From assembly GCA_009993605.1 (NCBI GenBank), contig JAACTB010000019.1, forward strand, positions 26,562-90,561: a stretch of 64,000 nucleotides of DNA. The letters run 5' to 3'. The DNA is from Erythrobacter sp. (lineage in GTDB: Bacteria; Pseudomonadota; Alphaproteobacteria; Sphingomonadales; Sphingomonadaceae). Positions within the stretch are counted from its first letter, which is position 1, and the number at the start of each line of letters is the position of its first letter. Below, piece after piece: positions 8,341 to 17,392 of the stretch. The notes under the pieces were generated by a model. The model had not been told where the DNA came from. It did no database searches and was given only the letters and a program-made list of their open reading frames with translations. A program made the translations under genes and the position numbers.

Positions 8341-11097
8341 TCAGAATTCGGCCGAGATCGACGCGCCGAAGCTGCGGCCCACTTCGTAGCTGTTGATGTC
8401 GATCCGGCGCGTGCCGTTGTCCTGGAATTCGAAATGGTCGCGCCCGGTGACGTTGCGCGCTTCCAGTTTCAGTTCGAGCGGCACCCCGCCGAGATTCAGC
8501 CCTTGGCGATAGACGAGGTCGAGGCGGAGGCCCGGATCCTCGCCAATATCGGGCAGGTTCGCCGTGCCGCGGCTCGTTACGCGCTCGCTGGCATAGCTCA
8601 GCAGCATGGTGAATTGCTGCAGATCCTCGGTGTCTTCGAGGCCGAGTTGCAGGTTCACCAAGTGATCCGACTGTCCGGTCAGCGCCACGCCGTCATTGAA
8701 GAAGTTCGACGCGGGCTGATCGGCGAAGGGGAAGACGCTGACGATATCGCCATCGCGGACCTTCAATTCGGATGTCGTATATGTGTAGTTCGCGATCAGG
8801 ATCGCGCGCTTCGTTTCGAAGAACCCGCCCCAATCGTAGAGATCCTTGCCGAGCTGGGATTCGAATTCGAAGCCGTAGAGCGTGGCAGAAGGCGCGTTGG
8901 CGAAGCCGCTGACCTGCTCGTTGTCCGAGAAGCTCGAGAACACTTCGATCGGGTTTTCGATGTCCTTGAAGAAGCCCGCCAGGCTGATCTTGTCGCCCCC
9001 GCCGAGATAATATTCGGCGCGCGCTTCGGCGTTGATCAGTTCGCTGTCGACGAGGCGCGGGTTGCCGTTGAACTGGCGATTGGTTTCGGGGTCGAAATAG
9101 GTCTGGAAGATCAGCTCGCGGAACTGGGGGCGGGCGATCGTCTTCGATGCGCTGGCACGCAATTGCAGGCGATCGGTCGCTTCCCAGGTGATCGTGCCGC
9201 CGGGCAGCCAGTAATCGTTCTTGAGGTTCGTGCCGCTACCCGAATTGAGGGGCACGGCGAACACCTCGACCGGGCTGACGGTCTGCGTCGCATCCTCGTA
9301 CCGCACGCCGAGATCGAGCGTGACGGTATCGAAGGGCGTGACGTTCACCTTCGCATAGCCGGCATGGACGGTCAGATTGGCGGCGAAGGCCGGATCGCTC
9401 TGCGTCGTTTCGAAGATGTTGAAATTGAACGGTCCGATGCCCGCTGCCGCCTGTGCCGCCGGATCGTAACCCAGCTGGATCAGCGAATCGCCCAATAGAT
9501 TATCGGGCCGGAAGGCGCCGAAGATGTCGGGGAAGCCGGTGGTGGCGCGAATGTCGAATTCGCGCCGGGTCGAGATGCGGTCGGTATCGCTATAGGCGTA
9601 ACCGATCGTCACGCCGATCCGGTCGGACACGCGATAGCCCAGATCGATCCCTCCGAAATACAGGTCCTCGGTCAGATCGGAGAAGGAGACGATCGCGCCG
9701 CCGCGCTGGGGGTCGAGCGTGTTGAGGAACAGATCGCCCAAGGGATCGCCGGCATTGTTGCTGCGCGAATAGGTGAACTCCCACTCATACGGCGCCTCGC
9801 GCTGCGTCTGGGCATAGCCGCCGCGCAGATCGACCGAGAGATCGCCGAACTCCATCTCGCCGACGAATTGCGAATTGTAGAGTTGGCGTTCGAACCAGGC
9901 CGTATCCTGGACGAGATCGGTGTCCCCGTTCTGGAGATCGTCCCCAAGGGCGAGCGAGCCGCGCTTGAGACTGTCGCGGATGAAGAGGTTGGTGAAGCGG
10001 AACTGGTGCTCGCCGATCTCCAGCCCGAACCCCAGCAATCCGTTCAGGAGGATGCGATTGTCCGTCACGAAGTCGGTAAAATCGGACCGCAATTCGAGAT
10101 CGGCGTTGATCGCGGTCTGCTGCGTGATGCGGCGATTGCGCCATTTGTTGCTGAGCGAGGCGGTGGCGATCACGCCGATGCGGCCGCTATCGCCGAAATC
10201 GGCGCTGGTACCCATTGTGATCCCGCCCGACAGGTTGGCGGGCGTCCAATCGGTCTTCTGCAGCAGGATGCGGTTCGGGTTGCCGAGCTGGGTCAGGATC
10301 GCCTGCTGATCGACGCCGGGGTCGCTGATGCGCGCACCGCTGTCGAGGAAGCCCTGCAAAGCCGGCACGATATCGCGGCTGCCATCGTCGAAGCCGAACC
10401 AGTCATAGTCCGACCCGAAATAGGTGTATCCCTTGGAGAAGGTGGTCTGTTCGTCCCCGCTGATACCTGCCGACAGGGTGATGAAGCTTTCGTCGGGAAT
10501 CGCCTTGGTCGTCAGATTGATGACGCCGCCGCCGAATTCGCCGGGGAAGTTCGCCGAATAGGTCTTCTGCACCAGGCTGGAGGCGACGACGTTGGTCGGA
10601 AAGATGTCGAGCGGGACGACGCGGCTCAGCGGCTGGGGCGATGGCAAAGGGAGGCCGTTCAGGAGCGCCAGCGAATAGCGATCGCCGAGCCCGCGGACAT
10701 AGACGAGGCCGTTGCCCACGGTCGAAAGGCCGGTCACGCGGCTCAATGCGCCCGCGATGTCGCCTTCGCCCGTGCGCGCGATGGCTTCGGCGCTGAGCAC
10801 GGAGATGACCTGCGTCGAATTGCGCTCGGGCTCGACCCGGCGGCGTCCGGTCACGACGATGAGGTCCCCGCCGGGGACGGAAACTTCCGGCGTCTCGTCG
10901 ATCTGCGTGTCCTGGCCGACGCCTGCGGCGGTGTCGGTCAGGACATCGTCGTCCTCCGGGTCGGGCGATTCGCCCTGGGCGACGCCGCTAGGCGGGCCGC
11001 CAGTGCCTTGCGCGAAAGCGAGGGCCGGGCAGGACAGCGCCGTGGTGAAAAGCAGCAACCCGGTCAGCTTCTTGCCGGTGGACATGCCGAAGGACAT
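8341..11097 (-). CDS. TonB-dependent outer-membrane receptor (possibly phosphate-starvation linked)
   Basis: A 918-residue outer-membrane transporter. The signal peptide ends near ALAFAQ. A plug domain follows, with the sequence RGLGDRYSLALLNGLPLP and the plug end FGGGVINLTTK; the rest is a 22-strand beta barrel ending in the C-terminal Phe signature (GASISAEF). The ATG at 11097 is chosen because GAGGGG lies about 8 nt upstream. It is the second gene of a unit with the beta-helix lipoprotein, which is preceded by a Pho-box-like site. The substrate is not evident from the protein. It ends just before the shared terminator. Confidence 0.93.
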   Translation of the reverse strand: MSFGMSTGKKLTGLLLFTTALSCPALAFAQGTGGPPSGVAQGESPDPEDDDVLTDTAAGVGQDTQIDETPEVSVPGGDLIVVTGRRRVEPERNSTQVISVLSAEAIARTGEGDIAGALSRVTGLSTVGNGLVYVRGLGDRYSLALLNGLPLPSPQPLSRVVPLDIFPTNVVASSLVQKTYSANFPGEFGGGVINLTTKAIPDESFITLSAGISGDEQTTFSKGYTYFGSDYDWFGFDDGSRDIVPALQGFLDSGARISDPGVDQQAILTQLGNPNRILLQKTDWTPANLSGGITMGTSADFGDSGRIGVIATASLSNKWRNRRITQQTAINADLELRSDFTDFVTDNRILLNGLLGFGLEIGEHQFRFTNLFIRDSLKRGSLALGDDLQNGDTDLVQDTAWFERQLYNSQFVGEMEFGDLSVDLRGGYAQTQREAPYEWEFTYSRSNNAGDPLGDLFLNTLDPQRGGAIVSFSDLTEDLYFGGIDLGYRVSDRIGVTIGYAYSDTDRISTRREFDIRATTGFPDIFGAFRPDNLLGDSLIQLGYDPAAQAAAGIGPFNFNIFETTQSDPAFAANLTVHAGYAKVNVTPFDTVTLDLGVRYEDATQTVSPVEVFAVPLNSGSGTNLKNDYWLPGGTITWEATDRLQLRASASKTIARPQFRELIFQTYFDPETNRQFNGNPRLVDSELINAEARAEYYLGGGDKISLAGFFKDIENPIEVFSSFSDNEQVSGFANAPSATLYGFEFESQLGKDLYDWGGFFETKRAILIANYTYTTSELKVRDGDIVSVFPFADQPASNFFNDGVALTGQSDHLVNLQLGLEDTEDLQQFTMLLSYASERVTSRGTANLPDIGEDPGLRLDLVYRQGLNLGGVPLELKLEARNVTGRDHFEFQDNGTRRIDINSYEVGRSFGASISAEF

Positions 11098-11139
11098 GGA
11101 TGACCCCCTCATCTGGTCGAATTCATAATAATCGGTGCG

Positions 11140-11202
11140 GGGCCGGACTCGGCCCGGTCGAAAGTGGTGAAAGGGGGAGCGGACGGATGCGCCCGCTCCC
11201 CC
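11140..11202 (-). promoter_or_regulatory. Pair of stem-loops between lipoprotein and TBDR genes
   Basis: Two perfect stems lie in the 119-nt gap: GGGGGAGCGG with CCGCTCCCCC (11173-11202) and GGGCCG with CGGCCC (11140-11155). Read on the minus strand, the first is followed only by TTTC, so it is a poor terminator. It may instead protect the 3' end of the lipoprotein message or reduce read-through into the TBDR, setting unequal levels of the two products. Confidence 0.5.
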
Positions 11203-11216
11203 ATGTCAGGCTGCGA

Positions 11217-12791
11217 TCAGGAATAGACCGGCAGCGAGATGCAGGCGGTCACCGCGCTGTCGAAGGTCGCGGTCGCCGAGTTGCAGGTCCAGCCGTTGAT
11301 CCAGGTGTTGTTGCCCGGATAGACCGCGCCGATATTCGTCGGGTTGGTGAAGAAGCTGCTCAGCGCCGTCGGATTGAACACCGCCACGCCGTTCTCGTTC
11401 GCACCATTGACGAACGTCATCGACAACGTGTTCGTGAAATTGGCGTTGTTGTTGGTGCCCGCGTTGAAGATACCCTGCGTCTGATCGGCGGTCACGCCGC
11501 TGCCATTGCGGAAGTCGGTGGCGCAATCGAGCACGAAGGAGTTGAAGCGCGGCACGCCCAGCTCGTCGTCACCCGTGGTCTGGATCGTCTCGGCATTGTC
11601 GATGCGCAGGCACGGCGTCGCGCCCTGACGATCAACGAGGACGCTGTTTACGATCGCATAATCGGTGCCGCCGCGGATGCGGATCGCCTGGTCGCGGGTG
11701 CCGCTATTGGCGATGAAGGTGGCGTTCGAGATCTGCGTGTTCTGGCGCGGGGTCGAATTGTTGAAGGCGTTGCTCGAATCCGCTTCGATGATCGTGTCGC
11801 CGACGCCGGGGCGCTGGACCGCGATCACGAACTGGAGATTGGTCTTCACGCCCGTATCGGTGTCGATCGAATCGTCTTCCGCGCCGACCACGATCAGGCG
11901 CGTCATGTTGACCCGGCCGCCGAAGAATTCGACGCCGTCGTCCGAGCTGTTGTAGCTCATCACGCGGTCGAAGGTGGTGCCGGTGCCGGTGCCGCCGGTG
12001 GTCAGCGCCTGCAATTCGTTGTCGCCCGACAGGACGAAGCCGGAATAGCGGATCTGGACATAGGCGAGATCGCCGCTCTTGTCGTTCGGAGTGGCGCCGC
12101 CGAACAGGGCGGGCTGGGCCGCGCCTTCGACCTGGCGTTCGCAGTTGACGCTGCCCGGCGTGGCGCCCGGCGCGATGCAGTCCGTGACGGGCGCACGGCC
12201 CGCGAGGACGACGCCGCCCCACTGGCCCGACGAGCTGTCATTGTTAAGCCCCTGGACGTTGTCGCGGCTGGTGAAGATGATCGGGCGGGCCTGGGTGCCC
12301 ACGGCGGTCAGGCGGTTGCCGCGATTGACCATCAGGAAGCTCGACCCGGCGGCATAGACGCGCACGCCCGGCTCCATCGTCAGGTTGACGTTGCTGTCGG
12401 TCGCGCCGTCCGAATTATCGGGGGCGGGGCCGCCATCGGTCCCGACATCGACGCGGCCGTTCATGCGATACAGGATACCGCGATTGAACGGCAGCGTGCT
12501 CGACGCGGTGAAGCGCGCGGGCATGGTGCAGACGCGATATTCGCCGGTCGGGCCAGAGATCGTACCGTCATTGACGAGCTGATCGGGGTTCGAAATCGTG
12601 GGGCAGCCCGCCGCCGGAGTCACCAGCGTGCTGGTCGGCGTGGGCGTCGGCGCGGGAGCGGGCGCCGGGGCCGGGGGATTGTTGATGGTGATGTTGCCGC
12701 CGGTGCCGGGCGAAACGATTTCGTCGGCCCCGCAGCTCGCCAATGCGAGCGCGCTGGTGCCGAGTACGAGCGTACGGAAAAGATAAGTCAC
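11217..12791 (-). CDS. Surface lipoprotein, probable right-handed beta-helix, TBDR partner
   Basis: A 524-residue predicted lipoprotein. The GTG at 12791 is chosen because GAGGGGA lies 9 nt upstream; a TTG further upstream has no such site. The signal peptide ends in the lipobox LASC. A Pro/Ala/Thr linker (about residues 38-56) follows, then repeated short strands rich in Asn, Gly and Asp (SSDDGVEFFGGRVNM, AEDDSIDTDTGVKTN), as in parallel beta-helix proteins. Linked lipoprotein/TBDR pairs usually act together, with the lipoprotein capturing or processing a substrate outside the cell. No catalytic motif was recognised and the substrate is unknown. First gene of the unit. Confidence 0.75.
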   Translation of the reverse strand: MTYLFRTLVLGTSALALASCGADEIVSPGTGGNITINNPPAPAPAPAPTPTPTSTLVTPAAGCPTISNPDQLVNDGTISGPTGEYRVCTMPARFTASSTLPFNRGILYRMNGRVDVGTDGGPAPDNSDGATDSNVNLTMEPGVRVYAAGSSFLMVNRGNRLTAVGTQARPIIFTSRDNVQGLNNDSSSGQWGGVVLAGRAPVTDCIAPGATPGSVNCERQVEGAAQPALFGGATPNDKSGDLAYVQIRYSGFVLSGDNELQALTTGGTGTGTTFDRVMSYNSSDDGVEFFGGRVNMTRLIVVGAEDDSIDTDTGVKTNLQFVIAVQRPGVGDTIIEADSSNAFNNSTPRQNTQISNATFIANSGTRDQAIRIRGGTDYAIVNSVLVDRQGATPCLRIDNAETIQTTGDDELGVPRFNSFVLDCATDFRNGSGVTADQTQGIFNAGTNNNANFTNTLSMTFVNGANENGVAVFNPTALSSFFTNPTNIGAVYPGNNTWINGWTCNSATATFDSAVTACISLPVYS

Positions 12792-12987
12792 GGGCAGCGG
12801 TCCCCTCAAAAAACCGGATGAATTGTGTCGCGAAGCTTGATCGCGACTCGCCCGCTAGGCCCGCTGCGTGACAGTTTGTGTCGGTCCGTGACACTTCGCT
12901 TACAAAACCGGACATTCTTGCCAGATGACCGAGCGAGGGGCGGAATTGCGTCGGTTCGAGGGGGAATGCGTAGGCCTCAGATCGCGA

Positions 12988-13005
12988 ATGACACTTAAAT
13001 GACAA
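12988..13005 (-). promoter_or_regulatory. Pho-box-like direct repeat (PhoB operator)
   Basis: On the minus strand the site reads TTGTCAT-TTAA-GTGTCAT: two 7-bp direct repeats with an AT-rich 4-bp spacer, each one base off the CTGTCAT consensus. Spacing is exactly the 11 bp required by PhoB dimers. It lies about 200 bp upstream of the lipoprotein start, pointing toward it. By rough estimate, fewer than one site this good is expected by chance per 64 kb, so it is suggestive but not proof. Confidence 0.5.
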
Positions 13006-13072
13006 TGTTACAGTTATGTTGCATCATCGATCCTTCACCGTCATAAAAGCTGCGGGAAAGAGGAGATGACCG

Positions 13073-13456
13073 ATGTTCGCTCTCGCACAAATCACCGCGC
13101 TGGCCCTCGCCGCGCACACGCCCGCCGCCATGACCGTGCAGGATCAGGGCTCAAGCTTCGGCACGCAGGAACTGGTAGAAGGCCGCGATACTGCCGCCAT
13201 CCGAGCGATCGGCGCCGATGCCGATCAAGCGGCCAAGGATCCGGCGATGCTGATCAACCTCGCCATCGCCCATGCGCGGCGCGGGGACGATGCACGCGCT
13301 CGCGACCTGTTCGAAGCGGCCATGATGCATGACGATCGGGCCGAACTGGAAACCGCCGACGGCAAGTGGGTGGATTCCCGCGTGCTCGCGCGCAAGGGGC
13401 TGGCGATGCTGGATCGCGGGGCCTTTGCCTCGACCGCGTCGATCGCGTCACGTTAA
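13073..13456 (+). CDS. Small secreted TPR-like protein
   Basis: A 127-residue protein preceded by a strong AGAGGAGA ribosome site. The N-terminus (FALAQITALALAAHT) resembles a short signal peptide. Residues about 60-90 (MLINLAIAHARRGDDARARDLF) have the spacing of a tetratricopeptide helix pair, usually a protein-binding unit. It is divergent from the lipoprotein/TBDR unit and closed by a terminator, so it is its own transcript. No specific function can be assigned. Confidence 0.7.
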   Translation: MFALAQITALALAAHTPAAMTVQDQGSSFGTQELVEGRDTAAIRAIGADADQAAKDPAMLINLAIAHARRGDDARARDLFEAAMMHDDRAELETADGKWVDSRVLARKGLAMLDRGAFASTASIASR

Positions 13457-13497
13457 ACTGGTTTAGCAAGTCCGCGCTGCGGCGTGGGGTATGAATA

Positions 13498-13529
13498 CGG
13501 CTCGTCCGATCGTCGGACGGGCCGTTTTT
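13498..13529 (+). terminator. Rho-independent terminator
   Basis: An almost perfect palindrome (CGGCTCGTCCGA / TCGGACGGGCCG) is followed by TTTTT. It ends the TPR-like gene and separates it from the type IV secretion operon. Confidence 0.9.
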
Positions 13530-13635
13530 CGTTGGGCCGTTTTTTCAATGGGACGAATGGCGGGAACTGGTTCATAACCGTGTCACCCTCGTGTCATGTA
13601 TTATAGCCAGTGCGACCGGGAGTGTGGAGGGCGCT

Positions 13636-14304
13636 ATGATTCGAGCCATTTCGGCAGGCAGACTATCGCGGACCGCCATGCGCGGCGCCCTGCTGCTTGG
13701 CGCGGGCCTGATCGGTATGCAGGCCCTGATCGCAGCGCCGGCAAAGGCGGATGTCCTGCAGATCGACGATGGCGCCGCGCGCTGGATCGCGGGCGGCTCG
13801 CCCGAGGCTTTGCCGGAGACGGCGGTGCTGGCGGCCGATGGCGATTTCGAAGCGGTGGAAGGCCTGATGCTGCCCGATCGCGCATTGGCCGATCCGCGCC
13901 TCCACGCAATGGGCGTGCCGCAGAACTATCGCGCCAAGGTCGACGAACTCGCCGCGCGCTTCGATCTCAGCCCGTCACTGATCGAGGCGCTGGTCTGGCA
14001 GGAGAGCCGCTGGCGTCACGATGCCCGCTCCCCCGTCGGTGCGCGCGGCCTTGCCCAGCTGATGCCGGGCACGGCCCGCGACCTCGGCGTGAACCCCGAC
14101 GATCCCTTCGCCAATCTGGAAGGCGGCGCGCGCTATCTGCGCGAACAGATCGATCGCTTCGATGGCGACTTGGAGAAAGCCCTGGCGGCCTATAATGCAG
14201 GGCCGGGGAGAGTGCTGCGCGCCGGGGGCATCCCGCGCATTCGCGAAACCCAGCTTTATGTCGCGGCCATCATGGGCCGCCTGTCCGATCATTCCCGGGA
14301 GTAG
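13636..14304 (+). CDS. virB1: VirB1-like lytic transglycosylase
   Basis: A 222-residue protein starting at the ATG at 13636, which has GGAGGG just upstream. After an N-terminal hydrophobic export signal, a C-terminal SLT domain shows the catalytic Glu in WQESRW (Glu123), then GARGLAQLMPGTA and the AYNAGPGRV motif. Such enzymes cut peptidoglycan locally so a secretion channel can cross it. As first gene of the virB operon it fits VirB1, though the domain is shared with general lytic transglycosylases. Confidence 0.88.
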   Translation: MIRAISAGRLSRTAMRGALLLGAGLIGMQALIAAPAKADVLQIDDGAARWIAGGSPEALPETAVLAADGDFEAVEGLMLPDRALADPRLHAMGVPQNYRAKVDELAARFDLSPSLIEALVWQESRWRHDARSPVGARGLAQLMPGTARDLGVNPDDPFANLEGGARYLREQIDRFDGDLEKALAAYNAGPGRVLRAGGIPRIRETQLYVAAIMGRLSDHSRE

Positions 14305-14312
14305 TTTGTTCT

Positions 14313-14615
14313 ATGCGTTCCGTATTCCGTGCCGCCGCTCTGGCTCTTCTGGCTTTGCCCACCGCCGCCTTCGCGCAAGGTGCCGATCCCGCCGGTTCGG
14401 GCCCAATCGTCGCCGCGCTCGGCTGGCTTCAGGGTACGCTGCTCGGCAACGTCGCCACGGCCGTCGCGGTGATGGCGGTCGCCGCGGTCGGCTTCATGAT
14501 GCTGACCGGGCGTCTCAACTGGCGCTTCGGGGCAACCGTGATCATCGGCGTCTTCATCCTGTTCGGTGCCGCATCGATCGTCGCGGGCATCCAGGGCGCG
14601 GCTTCGGGCGTGTAG
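14313..14615 (+). CDS. virB2: VirB2/TrbC-type pilin
   Basis: A 100-residue protein with a signal peptide (cleavage near AAFAQ) and two hydrophobic helices separated by a short charged turn (LTGRLNWRFG). This is the standard VirB2/TrbC prepilin layout. It would form the pilus or channel filament of the type IV secretion apparatus. It sits 8 nt after virB1 and 1 nt before virB3. Confidence 0.9.
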   Translation: MRSVFRAAALALLALPTAAFAQGADPAGSGPIVAALGWLQGTLLGNVATAVAVMAVAAVGFMMLTGRLNWRFGATVIIGVFILFGAASIVAGIQGAASGV

Positions 14616-14616
14616 G

Positions 14617-14901
14617 ATGAGCCAGCTGGTCCGCCATCCCGTGCACCGTGCGCTGACCCGCCCGCAGATGTTCGCGGGCGTGACGTTCAATTATTTCATC
14701 ATCAACGGGATGGTGACGACCGAGGCGTTCCTGATCACCGGGAGCTGGCTCGCTTTGCTGGTCTTCGCGGTGATGCACGGGATCGGCTATTTCGCCTGCC
14801 TGCGCGAACCGCGCATCTTCGATCTGTGGATCACGAAAGTGTCCAAGTGCCCGCGGGTGAAGAATTACAACAAGTGGGGCTGCAACAGCTACGCCGCCTA
14901 G
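14617..14901 (+). CDS. virB3: VirB3 inner-membrane protein
   Basis: A 94-residue protein of the VirB3/TrbD family with a basic N-terminus (VRHPVHRALTRPQMFAGV) and two membrane helices. VirB3 works with the VirB4 ATPase at the inner-membrane base of the channel. The ATG at 14617 is chosen because it begins the conserved RALTRP region; the frame upstream only overlaps virB2. Confidence 0.9.
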   Translation: MSQLVRHPVHRALTRPQMFAGVTFNYFIINGMVTTEAFLITGSWLALLVFAVMHGIGYFACLREPRIFDLWITKVSKCPRVKNYNKWGCNSYAA

Positions 14902-14947
14902 AACCGGCGGGCCGATCGCGCCCGCCAAACGATAAGGATCGCGACCT

Positions 14948-17392
14948 ATGAGCAAGTGGAAAGGCGCAGCGGCCTGGAGCGCGAAGGAAGCGCGCGCCGG
15001 AGACCGGCTGCCCTATGCCCGCCTGGTCGACGAAAGCACGCTGCTGCTGCGCGACGGCAGTGTGATGACGGCTTTGCAGGTCCCCGGCCTGCTGTTCGAA
15101 ACCGAGGACAGCGAGGCGCTGAACGCCCATGCGGCCACGCGCGAAGTGATGCTGCGTTCGACGCTGGATGCGCGGTTCGTCATGTATCACCACGTGATCC
15201 GCCGCCGGGTCGAAGTCGATCTCGAAGCGGCGTTCCCCGATCCGCTCAGCCGCCATATCGATGCGCGCTGGCAGGAACGGTTGGGATCGGGATCGCTCTT
15301 CATCAACGACCAGTTCATTACCCTGATCCGCCGCCCCGCGCGCGGCAAGGCGGGCTGGGTCGAACGCACCGCCAAGGCCTGGAAGAAGAAGGGCAAGGGC
15401 GGCTCCGAGATCGAGGTCGATCCCAAGGATCTGCGCTCGCTACGCGCGGCGGCGACCGGCCTGGCCGCCTCTCTTTCGGCCTATGGGGCGCAGCCGCTGG
15501 GCGATTACGCCGGGCCGAACGACACCACCAATAACGAGCTGCTCGAGCTGCTTTCGGCGCTGTATAATGGCGAGATGCGGCCCGTTCGCCGTCCGGGCGA
15601 CGATGTCGATATCGGCCATATGCTGCCCTATCGCCGGGTCAGCTTCGGGCTGGATGCGCTGGAGCAGCGCGGCTCGGGCGCGCCCGATTTCTCCGCGATC
15701 CTGGGCCTCAAGGAATATCCCGAAGCGACCACGCCGGGCCTGCTCGATGCGCTGCTGCGCCTGCCTTACGAGATGATCGTGAGCGAGAGCTACGCCCCGC
15801 AGGAGCGGCAGACCGCGCGCGAGCGGATGGATCTGGCGATCCGACGCCTCAAATCCGCCGACGAGGAAGCGGCCGCCGAACGCGGCGACATGCTGGCCGC
15901 GCGCGATGCGCTGGGCGCGGGATCGGTCGGTTTCGGCGATCATCACCTGACTGTGCTGGTGCGCGAGCGCGACCTTGCCCGGCTGGACGATGCCGCCGCC
16001 GCCTGTGCCGCCGCGATCTCGGATACCGGCGCGATCGCCGTGCGCGAGGACACCAATCTCGAGCCCAGCTTCTGGGGCCAGTTCCCCGGAAACGAGGGCT
16101 ATCTGGTGCGCCGCGCGCTGATCTCCAGCGCCAATATGGCGAGCTTCGGATCGCTGCACGGCTTCGCTCTCGGCAAGCCCGACGGCAACCATTGGGGCGA
16201 GGCGGTGACGCTGCTTCAGACCACCAGCTCGACCCCCTTCTTCTTCAATTTCCACCACGGCGATCTGGGCAATTTCTCGGTCATCGGCCCGTCGGGTTCG
16301 GGCAAGACCGTGGTGATGAATTTCCTCGCCGCGCAGGCGCAGAAATTCAAGCCGCGCACGGTCCTGTTCGACAAGGATCGCGGTGCGGAACTGTTCATTC
16401 GCGGGATCGGCGGGCGTTACGATTCGATCCGATCGGGTGAGCCGACCGGCTTCAATCCGCTGGCATTGCCCGATACACCCGGCAATCGCGGCTTTTTGCG
16501 CGACTGGCTCAGCGTGATGCTGAAGGCCGAGGGGCCGGAAGAGGACGCGATCATCGCCACCGCGGTCGATGCGGCCTATCACAATGACGGGTCGCTGCGC
16601 CGCCTGCGGCATTTCAAGGAATTGCTCTCGGGCGCTCGCCGCCCGCAGCCGGGCGATCTGGCGGATAGGCTCGCCGCGTGGATCGGGGATGGCGAGCATG
16701 GCTGGCTGTTCGACAATGCGGAGGACCGGCTCGATCTCAGCGCCCGCGTGCTCGGCTTCGACATGACCGCGCTGCTCGAAAATCCGAAGCTGCGCACGCC
16801 GACCATGATGTATCTCTTCCACCGCATCGAAGAGCGGCTGGACGGCGATCCGACGATGATCCTGATCGACGAGGGCTGGAAGGCGCTCGACGACGAGATT
16901 TTCGCCGCGCGCATCCGTGACTGGCTGAAGACTTTGAGAAAGCGCAACGCGCTGGTCGGCTTCGCCACGCAGAGCGCGCGCGATGCGCTCGAAAGCCGGA
17001 TTTCGACCGCGCTTGTCGAACAGACCGCGACGATGATCTTCATGCCCAACAGCCGTGCGCGGCCCGAGGATTATTGCGACGGCTTCGGCCTGACGCAGCA
17101 CGAGCTGGCGCTGATCCGCACACTGCCCGCGCACAGCCGGTGTTTCCTGATCCGCCAGCCCGATGCGAGCGTCGTCGTCCGTCTGGATCTGTCGGGTGCG
17201 CCCGAAGTCCTGACCGTCCTGTCGGGCCGCGAAAGTGCGGTTCGCCGGCTCGACCTGTTGCGTTCGGCAGTGGGCGATGCGCCTGCCGACTGGTTCCCGA
17301 CACTGACCGGCGCGGCATGGCCGGGCGATGCGGGCGATGCCTGGGCGGACATTCCCGAAGCGCTTGAAGCCCAGAAATTGGCCGCCGAATGA
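14948..17392 (+). CDS. virB4: VirB4 secretion ATPase
   Basis: An 814-residue protein of the VirB4/TrbE (CagE) ATPase family. Walker A is GPSGSGKT near residue 447 and Walker B is MILIDEGWKAL near residue 637; the N-terminal half carries the CagE-type domain. VirB4 powers pilus assembly and substrate transfer at the cytoplasmic face of the inner membrane. The stop overlaps the virB6 start by 4 nt. Confidence 0.96.
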   Translation: MSKWKGAAAWSAKEARAGDRLPYARLVDESTLLLRDGSVMTALQVPGLLFETEDSEALNAHAATREVMLRSTLDARFVMYHHVIRRRVEVDLEAAFPDPLSRHIDARWQERLGSGSLFINDQFITLIRRPARGKAGWVERTAKAWKKKGKGGSEIEVDPKDLRSLRAAATGLAASLSAYGAQPLGDYAGPNDTTNNELLELLSALYNGEMRPVRRPGDDVDIGHMLPYRRVSFGLDALEQRGSGAPDFSAILGLKEYPEATTPGLLDALLRLPYEMIVSESYAPQERQTARERMDLAIRRLKSADEEAAAERGDMLAARDALGAGSVGFGDHHLTVLVRERDLARLDDAAAACAAAISDTGAIAVREDTNLEPSFWGQFPGNEGYLVRRALISSANMASFGSLHGFALGKPDGNHWGEAVTLLQTTSSTPFFFNFHHGDLGNFSVIGPSGSGKTVVMNFLAAQAQKFKPRTVLFDKDRGAELFIRGIGGRYDSIRSGEPTGFNPLALPDTPGNRGFLRDWLSVMLKAEGPEEDAIIATAVDAAYHNDGSLRRLRHFKELLSGARRPQPGDLADRLAAWIGDGEHGWLFDNAEDRLDLSARVLGFDMTALLENPKLRTPTMMYLFHRIEERLDGDPTMILIDEGWKALDDEIFAARIRDWLKTLRKRNALVGFATQSARDALESRISTALVEQTATMIFMPNSRARPEDYCDGFGLTQHELALIRTLPAHSRCFLIRQPDASVVVRLDLSGAPEVLTVLSGRESAVRRLDLLRSAVGDAPADWFPTLTGAAWPGDAGDAWADIPEALEAQKLAAE

